From assembly GCA_002422665.1 (NCBI GenBank), contig DITA01000059.1, positions 1 through 64,000 on the forward strand: a DNA stretch of 64,000 nt, written 5' to 3'. The DNA comes from Cloacibacterium caeni_C. Lineage in GTDB: Bacteria > Bacteroidota > Bacteroidia > Flavobacteriales > Weeksellaceae. Numbering within the stretch: the first letter of the stretch is position 1; each line of letters opens with the position of its first letter. Positions 7,270 to 17,400 of the stretch are shown here, piece by piece. Under the pieces are notes generated by a model, which was not told where the DNA came from, ran no database searches, and worked only from the letters and a program-made list of their open reading frames with translations. The position numbers were made by a program, and so were the translations under genes.

Positions 7270-8862
7270 ATGACACAGACCGATATTAAGAAGTTAGAGA
7301 TAGAACTTTGGGAAGCTGCAGATGAATTGCGTGCCAATTCTAAACTGACGGCATCAGAATATAAAGACCCTCTTTTAGGATTAATCCTCTTGCGTTTTGC
7401 ACAAAATAAATATGAGGAAGCCAAAGAAAATTTAGAAAAAAATCTTCCTATAAATCCTAGAACAGGACAGAGAAGAACCGCTACTAAAGATGATTATGCC
7501 GCAGCTGGAGCCATGATGCTTCCAGAAAAAGCACAATATGATTATCTGGCGAATTTGCCAGAAAGCGAAAACCTAGCCGAAGCCATCAATGAAGCCATGA
7601 AGCTGATAGAAGCAGATTATGAAGAATTGGCAGGTATACTTCCTAAAAATTACCAAGACCTTACTCCAGAAGATGATACGGATAATAATCTATTGCCTAA
7701 TTTGGTAAGGATTTTTAACAGTGATGCAGTAAAAAAAGCTAAAGGAGACGTTTTCGGGAGGATTTATGAATATTTTCTGATGAAATTCTCTATGCAAGGA
7801 GCCGGTGCTCAAGAAGGAGGAGAGTTCTTTACACCACCTTCTTTGGTACAACTGATTGTGAATTTTATACAGCCTAATCACGGTATTATTCATGATCCAG
7901 CTTGTGGTTCTGGCGGGATGTTTGTGCAGACTGCACATTTTATCAAAAATCACGAAAACAAAAGCGTAAACCAAGCCATCACCGTTTATGGCACCGAATA
8001 CAAATCTAGCACGGTAAAACTGGCCAAAATGAACTTGGCTATTCATGGTATAGAAGGTAAAATAGCCAATAACAACTCTTTTTACTCAGACCCGTTTGAT
8101 TTGGTGGGGAAATGTGATTTTGTAATGGCTAATCCGCCGTTTAATGTAGATAAAGTAGATGCTAAAAATAAATTTTTGACAGAAGATAAGCGTTTGCCTT
8201 TTGGTGCGCCATTGACGGGAAAAGGAACTATAGGAAATGGCAACTATCTCTGGATACAGTATTTCTTGTCTTACCTTAATGAAACGGGGAGAGCTGGTTT
8301 TGTAATGGCTTCTTCTGCTACTGATGCAGGAAATGCTGAAAAAAGAATACGCGAAGAACTTATAAAAACAGGAGCGGTAGAATGTATAGTTTCTGTGGGA
8401 AATAATTTTTTCTATACCAGAAGTTTGCCTTGTCATCTTTGGTTTTTTAACAAAGCCAAAAAAGAAAAGAACCAAATCCTGATGATAGATGCACGAAATG
8501 TGTACCGCAAAGTAAGCACTACGATTAATGATTTTTCTGAAGAGCAGTTAGAAGGATTGACGGCGATGCTGCAACTCTACCGTGGCGAAAAGCCAGAACT
8601 CAGTGCAGATAATGCTTGGTTTAAGGAGCATTTCCCAGAAGGTGAATACAGAGATATAGAAGGGCTCTGCAAAATAGTAAGCCTAGAAGAAGTAGCAGAA
8701 CAGGATTATAGCTTAACCCCGGGAAGATATGTAGGTGTAAACATAGAAATAGATATGGATTTTGATTACCAAAGCCGTATTGCAGAATTACATAGTGAAC
8801 TGGAAACGCTGAATGCTGAAGCAATACAACTGATGAACCAAATACAGAGTCTGAAGCTATGA
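7270..8862 (+). CDS. hsdM: Type I restriction-modification methyltransferase subunit HsdM
   Basis: The frame is open from a TTG at 7231, but the ATG at 7270 (MTQTDIKKLEIELWEAADEL, 530 aa) is the better start and matches the usual HsdM beginning. An N-terminal HsdM_N helical domain is followed by the N6-adenine methylase core. SAM motif DPACGSGGMF lies near residue 207 and catalytic NPPF near 286. The C-terminus (SLEEVAEQDYSLTPGRYVG, then a coiled coil) is typical. HsdM methylates adenines in the sequence chosen by HsdS and forms the complex that HsdR joins for cleavage. It overlaps hsdS by the ATGA stop/start, showing translational coupling, and is the first gene of the operon. Confidence 0.95.
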   Translation: MTQTDIKKLEIELWEAADELRANSKLTASEYKDPLLGLILLRFAQNKYEEAKENLEKNLPINPRTGQRRTATKDDYAAAGAMMLPEKAQYDYLANLPESENLAEAINEAMKLIEADYEELAGILPKNYQDLTPEDDTDNNLLPNLVRIFNSDAVKKAKGDVFGRIYEYFLMKFSMQGAGAQEGGEFFTPPSLVQLIVNFIQPNHGIIHDPACGSGGMFVQTAHFIKNHENKSVNQAITVYGTEYKSSTVKLAKMNLAIHGIEGKIANNNSFYSDPFDLVGKCDFVMANPPFNVDKVDAKNKFLTEDKRLPFGAPLTGKGTIGNGNYLWIQYFLSYLNETGRAGFVMASSATDAGNAEKRIREELIKTGAVECIVSVGNNFFYTRSLPCHLWFFNKAKKEKNQILMIDARNVYRKVSTTINDFSEEQLEGLTAMLQLYRGEKPELSADNAWFKEHFPEGEYRDIEGLCKIVSLEEVAEQDYSLTPGRYVGVNIEIDMDFDYQSRIAELHSELETLNAEAIQLMNQIQSLKL

Positions 8863-10034
8863 GAGAGGGATGGGAATTAAAGGAGATTGGTGAGTTTGCA
8901 AAAGTTGTTGGAGGAGGAACGCCTTCTACAAAAATTGAAGAATATTGGAATGGAGATATACCATGGATAACTCCAAATGATTTATCAAACTATAATTTTA
9001 AATTTATTTTAAGAGGTGAAAGAAATATAACTGAAAGAGGATTGTTAAAATCATCTACTAAATTACATCCAAAAAATACAATTTTATTGACATCAAGAGC
9101 ACCAATAGGGTACTTAGCAATTGCAGGTCAATCATTAACTACAAATCAAGGATTTCAAAGTATTATATGCAATGAAAATTTAGCAAACCCAAGTTATATA
9201 TTTTACTGTTTGAAAGTTTATATTGATAAGATAAAAGCTGTTGCAAGCGGAGCTACTTTTCCCGAAGTTTCGGGTAAAAAAGTTAGCAAAGTTAAGATTC
9301 CACTTCCCCCATTAGAAACCCAGCGTAAAATCGCAAAGATATTGTCTAATTATGATGATTTGATAGAGAATAATCTGAAGCGCATCAAAATATTAGAAGA
9401 AATGGCACAGCAAACCTACGAAGAGTGGTTTGTGCGTATGCGTTTTCCCGGTTATGAAACCACCAAAATAAATGAAACTACAGGTTTGCCAGAAGGTTGG
9501 GAGAGGGATTTAGTTGGAAATCAGTTAGATAAAATAAAGAGTACAACTAAAATAAAATCTTCTGAAATTCAAAAATCAGGATTGTTCCCTGTTATTGATC
9601 AAAGTAGAGATTTTATAGCCGGATTTACAGATGATAGAGTAGCTGTTTTAAGATACTCAAATACTCCGTATATAGTTTTTGGAGATCATACTAGAGTTTT
9701 GAAACTTATTAATTTTGATTTTGCGAGAGGTGCAGATGGAACTCAAATAATTAAATCAAAGAATAAAAGAATGCCACAACATTTATTTTATTTCACTTTA
9801 ATGAATATTGATTTATCCAATTATCATTATGCCAGACATTTTAAATATTTAAAAGATTCGGAGATTATTATACCGTCAGAATCTATTGCAAATACATTTG
9901 AAGATTTGGTAAAATTAAATTATGATATTATTTTTAATCTCCAATCTCAAAACCAGCGACTTCGAGAAGCGAGGGATATTCTCTTGCCACGATTAATGAT
10001 GGGGCTAGTAGATGTAGATGATATAGACCTATAA
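8859..10034 (+). CDS. hsdS: Type I restriction-modification specificity subunit HsdS
   Basis: The 391 residues show the classical duplicated layout. Target recognition domain 1 starts at WELKEIGEFAKVVGGGTPST and ends LPPLETQRKIAKIL. A conserved spacer helix (NLKRIKILEEMAQQTYEEWF, about 178-198) precedes target recognition domain 2 from LPEGWERDLVGNQL, and a second conserved helix (SQNQRLREARDILLPRLMMG) closes the protein. HsdS determines the bipartite DNA target. The two recognition domains are visibly more AT-rich than the conserved helices, as expected for exchangeable recognition modules. The start overlaps hsdM by 4 bases; the next gene begins 20 bases after the stop. Confidence 0.95.
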   Translation: MREGWELKEIGEFAKVVGGGTPSTKIEEYWNGDIPWITPNDLSNYNFKFILRGERNITERGLLKSSTKLHPKNTILLTSRAPIGYLAIAGQSLTTNQGFQSIICNENLANPSYIFYCLKVYIDKIKAVASGATFPEVSGKKVSKVKIPLPPLETQRKIAKILSNYDDLIENNLKRIKILEEMAQQTYEEWFVRMRFPGYETTKINETTGLPEGWERDLVGNQLDKIKSTTKIKSSEIQKSGLFPVIDQSRDFIAGFTDDRVAVLRYSNTPYIVFGDHTRVLKLINFDFARGADGTQIIKSKNKRMPQHLFYFTLMNIDLSNYHYARHFKYLKDSEIIIPSESIANTFEDLVKLNYDIIFNLQSQNQRLREARDILLPRLMMGLVDVDDIDL

Positions 10035-10054
10035 AAAACAAAAAATAAATAACC

Positions 10055-10354
10055 ATGAACAGTGACGCATTAAACGAACAGTACCAGAAACTCTACCAAG
10101 AACTAGAAAACAATAACTACGAAGCAGAACAAGACGTTTACGACCTAGAACAGCAAGTAAGCGAAGAGCTGTCTTATGCTTTTGGCAAAGAAAAACATGC
10201 ACTGCAATCTCTACTCCATAAAATAAAATCCATGAAAAAGGAATTTGATTTTTATGACGAAGAAGCCACGCTAGACATGATGTTTCCTAATCGCCATGAT
10301 GACGATTTTGACGAAGATGACATGAGCTATGATAGTGTTTTTGGGGATGATTAA
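10055..10354 (+). CDS. Small acidic protein inside the hsd operon, 99 aa
   Basis: The protein is predicted helical or coiled coil over residues 1-65 (NEQYQKLYQELENNNYEAEQ...) and ends in a strongly acidic tail (HDDDFDEDDMSYDSVFGDD). There is no signal peptide. I do not recognise a family. Acidic small proteins can mimic DNA or act as antitoxin or immunity factors, but nothing here proves that. Position is the main clue: 20 bases after hsdS and 26 bases before the first DUF262 gene, so it is almost certainly co-transcribed and co-inherited with the restriction system. Confidence 0.65.
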   Translation: MNSDALNEQYQKLYQELENNNYEAEQDVYDLEQQVSEELSYAFGKEKHALQSLLHKIKSMKKEFDFYDEEATLDMMFPNRHDDDFDEDDMSYDSVFGDD

Positions 10355-10380
10355 GGGGTGATGAATTAATAAAAAAAAAT

Positions 10381-12363
10381 ATGGGAAATATTAATGAATT
10401 AGAACTAAAAGCAATACCCGAACTCCTTGGAAAGAATTTTTTTATTCCAGATTATCAAAGAGGTTATCGCTGGACAGAGCTTAATATTAATCAATTATTG
10501 TCTGATATTTGGGATTTCACAAATAATGGAAAGGCAGATGATTTCTATTGTTTACAGCCTATAGTACTAAAAGAATGTACAAAAGATGTTATAGAAAAAT
10601 ACAAATTAGAGTCTAATTATGATAATAATAGATGGTATGAAGTAATAGATGGGCAACAAAGATTAACAAGTATAAGATTAATTTTACAGCTTAATAATCT
10701 ATTACAACCTCTATTAAAAATTTCAAACACTTTCAATGTGTTTTATGAAACCAGACCAGAACTCACAAATATTTTTAATAGTTTATCCTTAGAATCAAAT
10801 AATGGTGAACTTTCTGTAGTGGTTAATTCTGAAAACATTGATAGTTTTTACATTACCTCTGGTCTTAGCAATATTTTAAAATGGTTTACAACAGAAGGTG
10901 AAAAATATGAGAATAGGGCTTCTATTCATCAGTTTGCAACTTTTTTTGCGGCTTTTTATGGAAGCAAAGAGGGGGCTTCAAAATCTACTCAAGTACTTTG
11001 GTATTTGGTAAATGAAGATAGTGATAAAGCAAAAAGTATTTTTAAAAGATTAAATGATAGCAAAATACCATTATCAAATTCTGAGCTTATTAAAGCATTA
11101 TTTCTTTCAGAGAACAGTTATTATAAACCAGAATTCATAGAAGATAAAAAAAATCAACCAGTATTAGAGACCGAAAAAAAACAAAAACAGAATCATATAG
11201 CCAAAACCTGGGAGCTCTATGAGCATAATCTGGGAAATAAAAGTTTTTGGAGTTTTATAACGAACCGAAAAAATGAAAAATATTCTTCAAATATTGAATT
11301 GCTTTTTGACTATATTTCTCGAAGATATACTCCAGAAAAAGCAAAAGAGGGTTTAAATAAAAATGACACCTTATATACATTCCTATATTTTGATCAAATG
11401 CTAAGGTCAGGAGAGGATCTCTGGGATATTTGGTTGAAGATAGAACAGTTCTACAATACTTTAGTTTATTGGTATGAAGACAGAGAATTATATCATAAAA
11501 TAGGTTATTTAGCAACCGTTACAGATGATACAGAAGTAATTTATTTATTAGATAGTGCAACTAAAATAAATAAAGACGAATTTTTAGAAGTTCTAGACGA
11601 AAAAATAAGAGATACAATAAATTTTGATATTGAAAATTTAAACTATGAGAAGAGTAAAGAACAATTAAAAAGATTTTTGATTCTTTATAATATTGAGACT
11701 ACCAGAAAACTAGAAAATAAAGAATTTTATCCTTTTGATTTACATAAAGGAAAAATTTGGAGTCTTGAACACATTCATGCACAAAACTCAGACTATTTAA
11801 ATAGAGATAATGAAGAAGAGTGGCGTATATGGCTTAGAGAGCATATTAACACATTGAAAAATCTTATAAATGCAGATTATGTAAATCAAGAAGAAAAAAT
11901 AAAACTAAACTTTCTTCTTGTAGACCTTATCAAAACAAATGAATTACCCAAAATAGACTTTACGCTTTTTTTAAATGAATTTAATAAAACGCTCAAGTTT
12001 TTTGAAGGCTTAGAAAATACAACAGGTTCTTATGCTACACATTCCATTGCTAACATAGCACTATTAGGATTAAATGAAAATTCTGTTTTGAATAATTCAG
12101 TGTTTGAAACTAAAAGAAAATTAATACTTCAAATGGATGCAAATGGAATTTATATACCTATTTGTACTCGAAATGTTTTTTTGAAATATTATAATATTAA
12201 TAATGGAAACTTTGATACACAGCAGGCTTACTATTGGAGTACAAAAGATAAAAATAATTATTTAAAAGATATTCTAAAAATAATGGAGCCTTATATAAAT
12301 AAAAATTCTTTCTCAACCCTTGAAAAGATTGTTGATTTAAAAAATACTATTTCAAATGAGTAA
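10381..12363 (+). CDS. DUF262-DUF1524 protein (GmrSD-like, probable HNH nuclease)
   Basis: The 660-residue protein starts with the DUF262 signature YQRGYRW (about 25-31) and DGQQRLT (about 90-96), a ParB/sulfiredoxin-like fold linked to nucleotide use in GmrS and SspE. The C-terminal third carries the DUF1524 His-Me finger pattern: LEHIHAQ near residue 461-467, then IANIALLGLNENSVLNN and FETKRK at about 556-580, matching the GNLxLL...N...F..K form. Known relatives (GmrSD, BrxU, SspE) are nucleotide-dependent nucleases that attack modified or phosphorothioated DNA. It sits between the acidic gene and a second DUF262 gene, overlapping the latter by 8 bases, so the two are translationally coupled. 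Visibly more AT-rich than hsdM and hsdR. Confidence 0.85.
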   Translation: MGNINELELKAIPELLGKNFFIPDYQRGYRWTELNINQLLSDIWDFTNNGKADDFYCLQPIVLKECTKDVIEKYKLESNYDNNRWYEVIDGQQRLTSIRLILQLNNLLQPLLKISNTFNVFYETRPELTNIFNSLSLESNNGELSVVVNSENIDSFYITSGLSNILKWFTTEGEKYENRASIHQFATFFAAFYGSKEGASKSTQVLWYLVNEDSDKAKSIFKRLNDSKIPLSNSELIKALFLSENSYYKPEFIEDKKNQPVLETEKKQKQNHIAKTWELYEHNLGNKSFWSFITNRKNEKYSSNIELLFDYISRRYTPEKAKEGLNKNDTLYTFLYFDQMLRSGEDLWDIWLKIEQFYNTLVYWYEDRELYHKIGYLATVTDDTEVIYLLDSATKINKDEFLEVLDEKIRDTINFDIENLNYEKSKEQLKRFLILYNIETTRKLENKEFYPFDLHKGKIWSLEHIHAQNSDYLNRDNEEEWRIWLREHINTLKNLINADYVNQEEKIKLNFLLVDLIKTNELPKIDFTLFLNEFNKTLKFFEGLENTTGSYATHSIANIALLGLNENSVLNNSVFETKRKLILQMDANGIYIPICTRNVFLKYYNINNGNFDTQQAYYWSTKDKNNYLKDILKIMEPYINKNSFSTLEKIVDLKNTISNE

Positions 12364-14482
12364 TAAAACAGAAACATTTTGGTCGTTGTTGGAAAAGAAT
12401 AAAATTACAATACCAAAGATTCAGAGAGATTATGCATATGGAAGAAGTGATGCAAAATCTCAAGAGGTGAGACTAAACTTGCTTGAATCCATAAAAACAA
12501 AGATTGAAGAAGATGTTTATGAAATTCCATTAACACTAGATTTTGTCTATGGGAATTTATCTTCAGAAAAAGGAATTATTCCAATAGATGGCCAGCAGAG
12601 ATTAACTACATTATTTCTTTTACACTACTATGCAGCAAAAAAGATAGGGGAAAATGATGTATTAGATGTGCTTTTAAAATTTAGTTATGAAACTAGACAT
12701 TCAGCCTCTCAGTTCTGTAAACTATTAATTAAAGAATTCGAAATAGATTTTGAAAGTGAAAACTCTATTTCGAATCAAATATTAAATCAGGCAAAGTATC
12801 TCAATACTTTTAGTGATGACCCTACAATAAAATCAATGTTAGTAGTTTTAGATGAAATACATGAAATGTTTTATGAAATAGAAAATTTATGTGAGATTTT
12901 AACAAAAGAAAATAGAATAGTTTTTTATTATATAAATCTTGAAGATTATAGTTTAACTGATGATTTATATATCAAAATGAATTCAAGAGGGAAAAGCCTC
13001 ACTAAATATGAAATTTTCAAATCAAATTTTGAAGAGTTTTTAGAAGAAAAATATCTTAAGCATAAGGAGAGAATTTCAAGAAAATTAGATGTAGAGTGGA
13101 CTAATATGTTATGGAACGAAGGATGTGATGTAGATTCTTCTTTCCTTTCACTTTTAAAAAATATATTTATCATTATTGAGTATGAAGAAAAAAAGTCTGT
13201 AGAGATCTTTGAAACTGAGAAGTGGTTTAAAGAGGTCATTTCTTCTGAAGAAAAACTATTGTATGTAGAAACGTTCTTTGATGTTTTTTCTAAACTCTCC
13301 AAAAATAAACATGATAATATTTCTAAATACTTTAATGAATTTTTGTACACAAGTGATGAAGATGCAGGCATAGCAGGCAAAATAAGAGTCTTTTATAATT
13401 CTAAAGAGAATTTATTTTTGTCAGCTTCAAAGGGGCAATTAGGATGGAGTGAACTTATATTCTTCTACTGTATTTTCTTATGTCTTAAAAATAATAAAGA
13501 TTCTGAAAGTATGTTTCAAACTTATAGAATTATAAGAAATTTATTAGTGAATAGTTCATTTGAATTAAGACCGCAAAATATTCATTTGATGTTGAATGCT
13601 GTTAAACGATTTGTTGAAGATGGAAAATTACCTTCTGATACTTTCAATAAAAATCAGTTGATAGAAGAAGAATTTAAGTTTACAAATGATATAGATCACA
13701 ATCTTCTTGAATTTGAGAATCATAATATTTTAAGGGGTTCTGTCGGTTTATTTATAAATACCTTCCCAGAAAATTATACTTCTGTATTAGTTAATTTTAA
13801 TAAACTATTCATTAACTATAAAGAAGAAACTTCATTTTTGAGAAAGTTAATTTTAAGTTTTGGAGATTATTCTCAATTAGATACAGATGAACGTAAACGA
13901 TTATTTGTTCATAGGGAAGATGCTTGGAATAGCTTTTTTACAATAAATAATAGAAGAAAAGAACAAGATAAAATTGTTAAGATAGTTTCAAATATACACT
14001 TTGAAACTTGCGAAAGTTTAGAAAACTTATTAACTGAAAATTTTTCAAACATTGATTTGCAAGACTGGAGATATTATTTCATAAAATATGATGAAAAAAT
14101 TCATTACAGAGAAACACAAGGTTATTTTTATTGGAAAGATTTTTTAAATAAACCTTTGGAAATAATCATGCTAAATAGTAGTGTTGAATCAATCTCTAAT
14201 TTAGAATGGAATGTTTTTAACTGGATTCTTTTTGATCTTAATCGAGAATTCTGTACATTAGACAATCATGGAGCATCCAAATTAATAATTTACAAAAAAA
14301 GAATTGCTTTAAATGCTATACAAGATGCCTTTGAAATAAGTGTTTTAGGTGATAATCAAGAGTCTATAAATAATTTAAAAGAGTCTCTTTTATTAACTAC
14401 TGATAATAAATTTATTATACCTAATGGTGAAGACTACATTAAAATAGGTCAAAATATAATAGATAAAATAATTCAAAATTAA
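12356..14482 (+). CDS. DUF262 protein without a visible HNH domain
   Basis: The 708-residue protein has the DUF262 marks IQRDYAYGR (about 22-30) and IDGQQRLTT (about 77-85), plus the KMNSRGKSLTKYEIFKSNF segment (about 205-224) that is typical of the family. The remaining 480 residues are helical and AT-rich, and I do not find the EHIHxQ or GNLxLL elements of DUF1524. It is therefore probably a DUF262-only partner. Its ATG lies inside the end of the preceding DUF262-DUF1524 gene (8-base overlap), and hsdR starts 11 bases after its stop. The likely role is as the sensing or NTP-using subunit of a two-protein nuclease; that is inference. Confidence 0.8.
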   Translation: MSNKTETFWSLLEKNKITIPKIQRDYAYGRSDAKSQEVRLNLLESIKTKIEEDVYEIPLTLDFVYGNLSSEKGIIPIDGQQRLTTLFLLHYYAAKKIGENDVLDVLLKFSYETRHSASQFCKLLIKEFEIDFESENSISNQILNQAKYLNTFSDDPTIKSMLVVLDEIHEMFYEIENLCEILTKENRIVFYYINLEDYSLTDDLYIKMNSRGKSLTKYEIFKSNFEEFLEEKYLKHKERISRKLDVEWTNMLWNEGCDVDSSFLSLLKNIFIIIEYEEKKSVEIFETEKWFKEVISSEEKLLYVETFFDVFSKLSKNKHDNISKYFNEFLYTSDEDAGIAGKIRVFYNSKENLFLSASKGQLGWSELIFFYCIFLCLKNNKDSESMFQTYRIIRNLLVNSSFELRPQNIHLMLNAVKRFVEDGKLPSDTFNKNQLIEEEFKFTNDIDHNLLEFENHNILRGSVGLFINTFPENYTSVLVNFNKLFINYKEETSFLRKLILSFGDYSQLDTDERKRLFVHREDAWNSFFTINNRRKEQDKIVKIVSNIHFETCESLENLLTENFSNIDLQDWRYYFIKYDEKIHYRETQGYFYWKDFLNKPLEIIMLNSSVESISNLEWNVFNWILFDLNREFCTLDNHGASKLIIYKKRIALNAIQDAFEISVLGDNQESINNLKESLLLTTDNKFIIPNGEDYIKIGQNIIDKIIQN

Positions 14483-14493
14483 TTATTTAAATC

Positions 14494-17400
14494 ATGTCCT
14501 ACGAATACTCCGAAGATCAATTGATAGAACAAGCGACAGAAGATGTGCTAAAAGAATTAGGCTGGACGGTGGTAACCGCTTGGCAAAATGAGACTTTTGG
14601 CGAACTGGGCTTATTAGGCAGGGATAATAAAACAGAAGTGGTGCTGGAGCGTGATTTGTATGCTGCACTAAAAAAATATAATCCTCATCTTCCAGAACAA
14701 GCATATAAAAAAGCTGTAGAGAAAATTACGCAAAAAGAAGCAGATAAATCTTTAGCCCAACTGAATAAAGCCAAATATGCACTGCTCAAAAACGGAGTAG
14801 AAGTAACCTATACCAATCAAGAAGGAAAAACAGAAAAGAAAACACTTAAAGTATTTGATTTTAACGATTTTAAAAACAATACTTTTCTAGCGGTTCGTCA
14901 GTTAGAAGTTTCTGGGGAGTTGTACAATCGCAGGCCAGATGTAATAGGATTTGTGAATGGTTTACCCTTGGTGTTTTTTGAGTTAAAAGCACATGCGGTA
15001 GATTTACGTGCAGCGTATGAAGATAATCTAAAAGATTATAAAGAAAGCATTCCTCATCTTTTTTATCATAATGCTTTTATTATTTTGTCTAATGGTACAG
15101 ATGCAAAAGTAGGAACGGTTACAAGTTCATATAAATATTTTCTAGATTGGAAACGTATCACGGAGGAAGAAGAAGGCATCGTAAGTTTAGATACATTATT
15201 GAGAGGGACTTGTTCACCAAAATATTTGATGGATATTTTTGAGAACTTTTTGCTTTTTGATGAAGGTGGAGGTGATCCAGTGAAGTTAATGGCAAAAAAT
15301 CACCAGTTCATCGGAGTAAATAGAGTTTTAGAAAATGTAAACAATATAGAAGACTTAGAAGGGAAATTAGGGGTGTATTGGCATACCCAAGGTTCTGGTA
15401 AAACGTATTCTATGGTTTTTCTATGCGAAAAAATTCATCGTAAACTAGGAGGTAGTTATACGTTCTTGATTGTGGTAGATAGAACAGAGCTAGAAAATCA
15501 AGCGTATGATACTTTTTCTGGAGTAGGAATCGTAAATAATAAAAATATTATTGCAGGAAAGAAAGTAGGTATTTCTGGTAGAGAGCATCTTAGAGAATTG
15601 TTGAGTGACAATCACCGTTATGTATTTTCTTTGATTCATAAATTTTCAATTGATCCAGAGGTAGAATCAGAATATCCTTTAATTACAGATAGGAAAAACA
15701 TTATTGTAATTTCAGATGAGGCACATCGTACTCAAGGAGGTAAATATGCTAGGAATATGCGTTTTTATGGCTTGCCAAATGCTTCTTATCTAGGTTTTAC
15801 AGGTACGCCAATCATTAAAGAGGAGGAAGAAATTACCAAGAATATTTTTGGAGAGTATGTTTCGGTGTATGATTTTAAAAGAGCGATAGAAGATGAGGCA
15901 ACTTTACCATTAAAATATCTGAATCGTGGCGAGAAGTTAGATATTCAGAATCCAGAAATTGATGAGGTAATGGCAGACATTCTAGAGAATGAAAACTTAG
16001 ATGATGACCAACGCAGAAAACTCACCTATCATTTTCAGAAAGAATATCCTATCCTCACCGCAGAACCTCGTTTGAGAACGATTGCCAAAGATTTGGTATG
16101 GCATTTTAACGAGAGAGGGTATCAGGGTAAAGCCATGTTGGTAACCTTAGATAAACCTACTGCGGTAAAAATGCATCTTTATATTTCGGAATATTGGCAG
16201 GAATATTTGTCAGAACTTAAACAGCAAATAGAGATAGCCAAAGATTTACAAGAAGTACAAGAACTCAAAAGAAAACACCAAAAGGTAGAGGAAACCGAAA
16301 TATGTGTAGTGGTAAGTTCTGAACAGAATGAAATAGATAAATTCCGAAATTTAAACTTAGATATAGAACCTCACCGTAGAAAAATTGTAGACCGTGATTT
16401 AGAAAAGCAATTTAAAGATGAAGAACATCCTTTTCGTTTAGCCATAGTCTGTGCAATGTGGATTACTGGCTTTGACGCACCGTGTGTTTCCACCGTTTAT
16501 TTGGATAAACCAATTAAAGGACATACCTTAATGCAAACAATAGCTAGAGCAAATAGGGTGTATGATGACGAAAAAGAAAATGGTTTAATTGTAGATTACG
16601 GAAATGTTTATAAACAATTAGAAAAGGCTTATTCTATATACGGTGAGGGCTCTAAAGGGCATGGTAAGAATAATGGCACACTTCAAGAAAGACCACTAGA
16701 ATTATTAGAAGGTATGGTAGTAGAGCTAAGAGAAGCCATTAATCAAGTCACACAATTATTAGAAGAGCTCAATTTCGATCTTAAAACCTTAATAGATTCT
16801 TCACCGATGCAAAAAATTGCCGCCATAAGAAATGGAGTAAATGCAGTTTGTCTCAATGAAGAAACACGGACTAAATTTGAAATGGCAGCAAGAATTGTAT
16901 TCAGAAAATATAAAGCTCTGTATCCAGAAAGATTGGTGATGAGGTACACCAGAAAATACAATGCAATTGATGCCATGTACAATGCCCTAAATCAAAAAAC
17001 CAAATCAGCAGATATTTCTGAGGTAATGGGTAGGCTACAAATGGTGGTTGATGAAAATGTGATTGTCAAAAGAGTAGAAGAACCTTCTCAATACGAAATA
17101 GATCTATCTAATCTGGATTTTGATAAACTAAGAAAAGCATTTCAAAAAGTACCGCGAAAAAATGAACTAGTTTATGACCTAAATGAGGCAGTAGAAAAAA
17201 AACTAGAAAAAATGCTTCAAGAAAATCCATTGAGGATGGAGTTTTATGAGCGTTATAAAGAAATCGTAGAAGAATATAATAAAGGTAAGAATGAAGTAGA
17301 GTTACAGAGAAGTTTTGAAAAACTTACTGCTTTTATTCAAGATTTAAGTCATGAAGAAAAAAGAGCATATCTAGAAAACTTAGATGAGCAGACGCTTTCT

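Noticed and set aside
7690..8475. Antisense frames of 118 and 129 codons inside hsdM
   Set aside because: They are shadows of hsdM; they lack any recognisable domain and the sense frame has all the methylase motifs.
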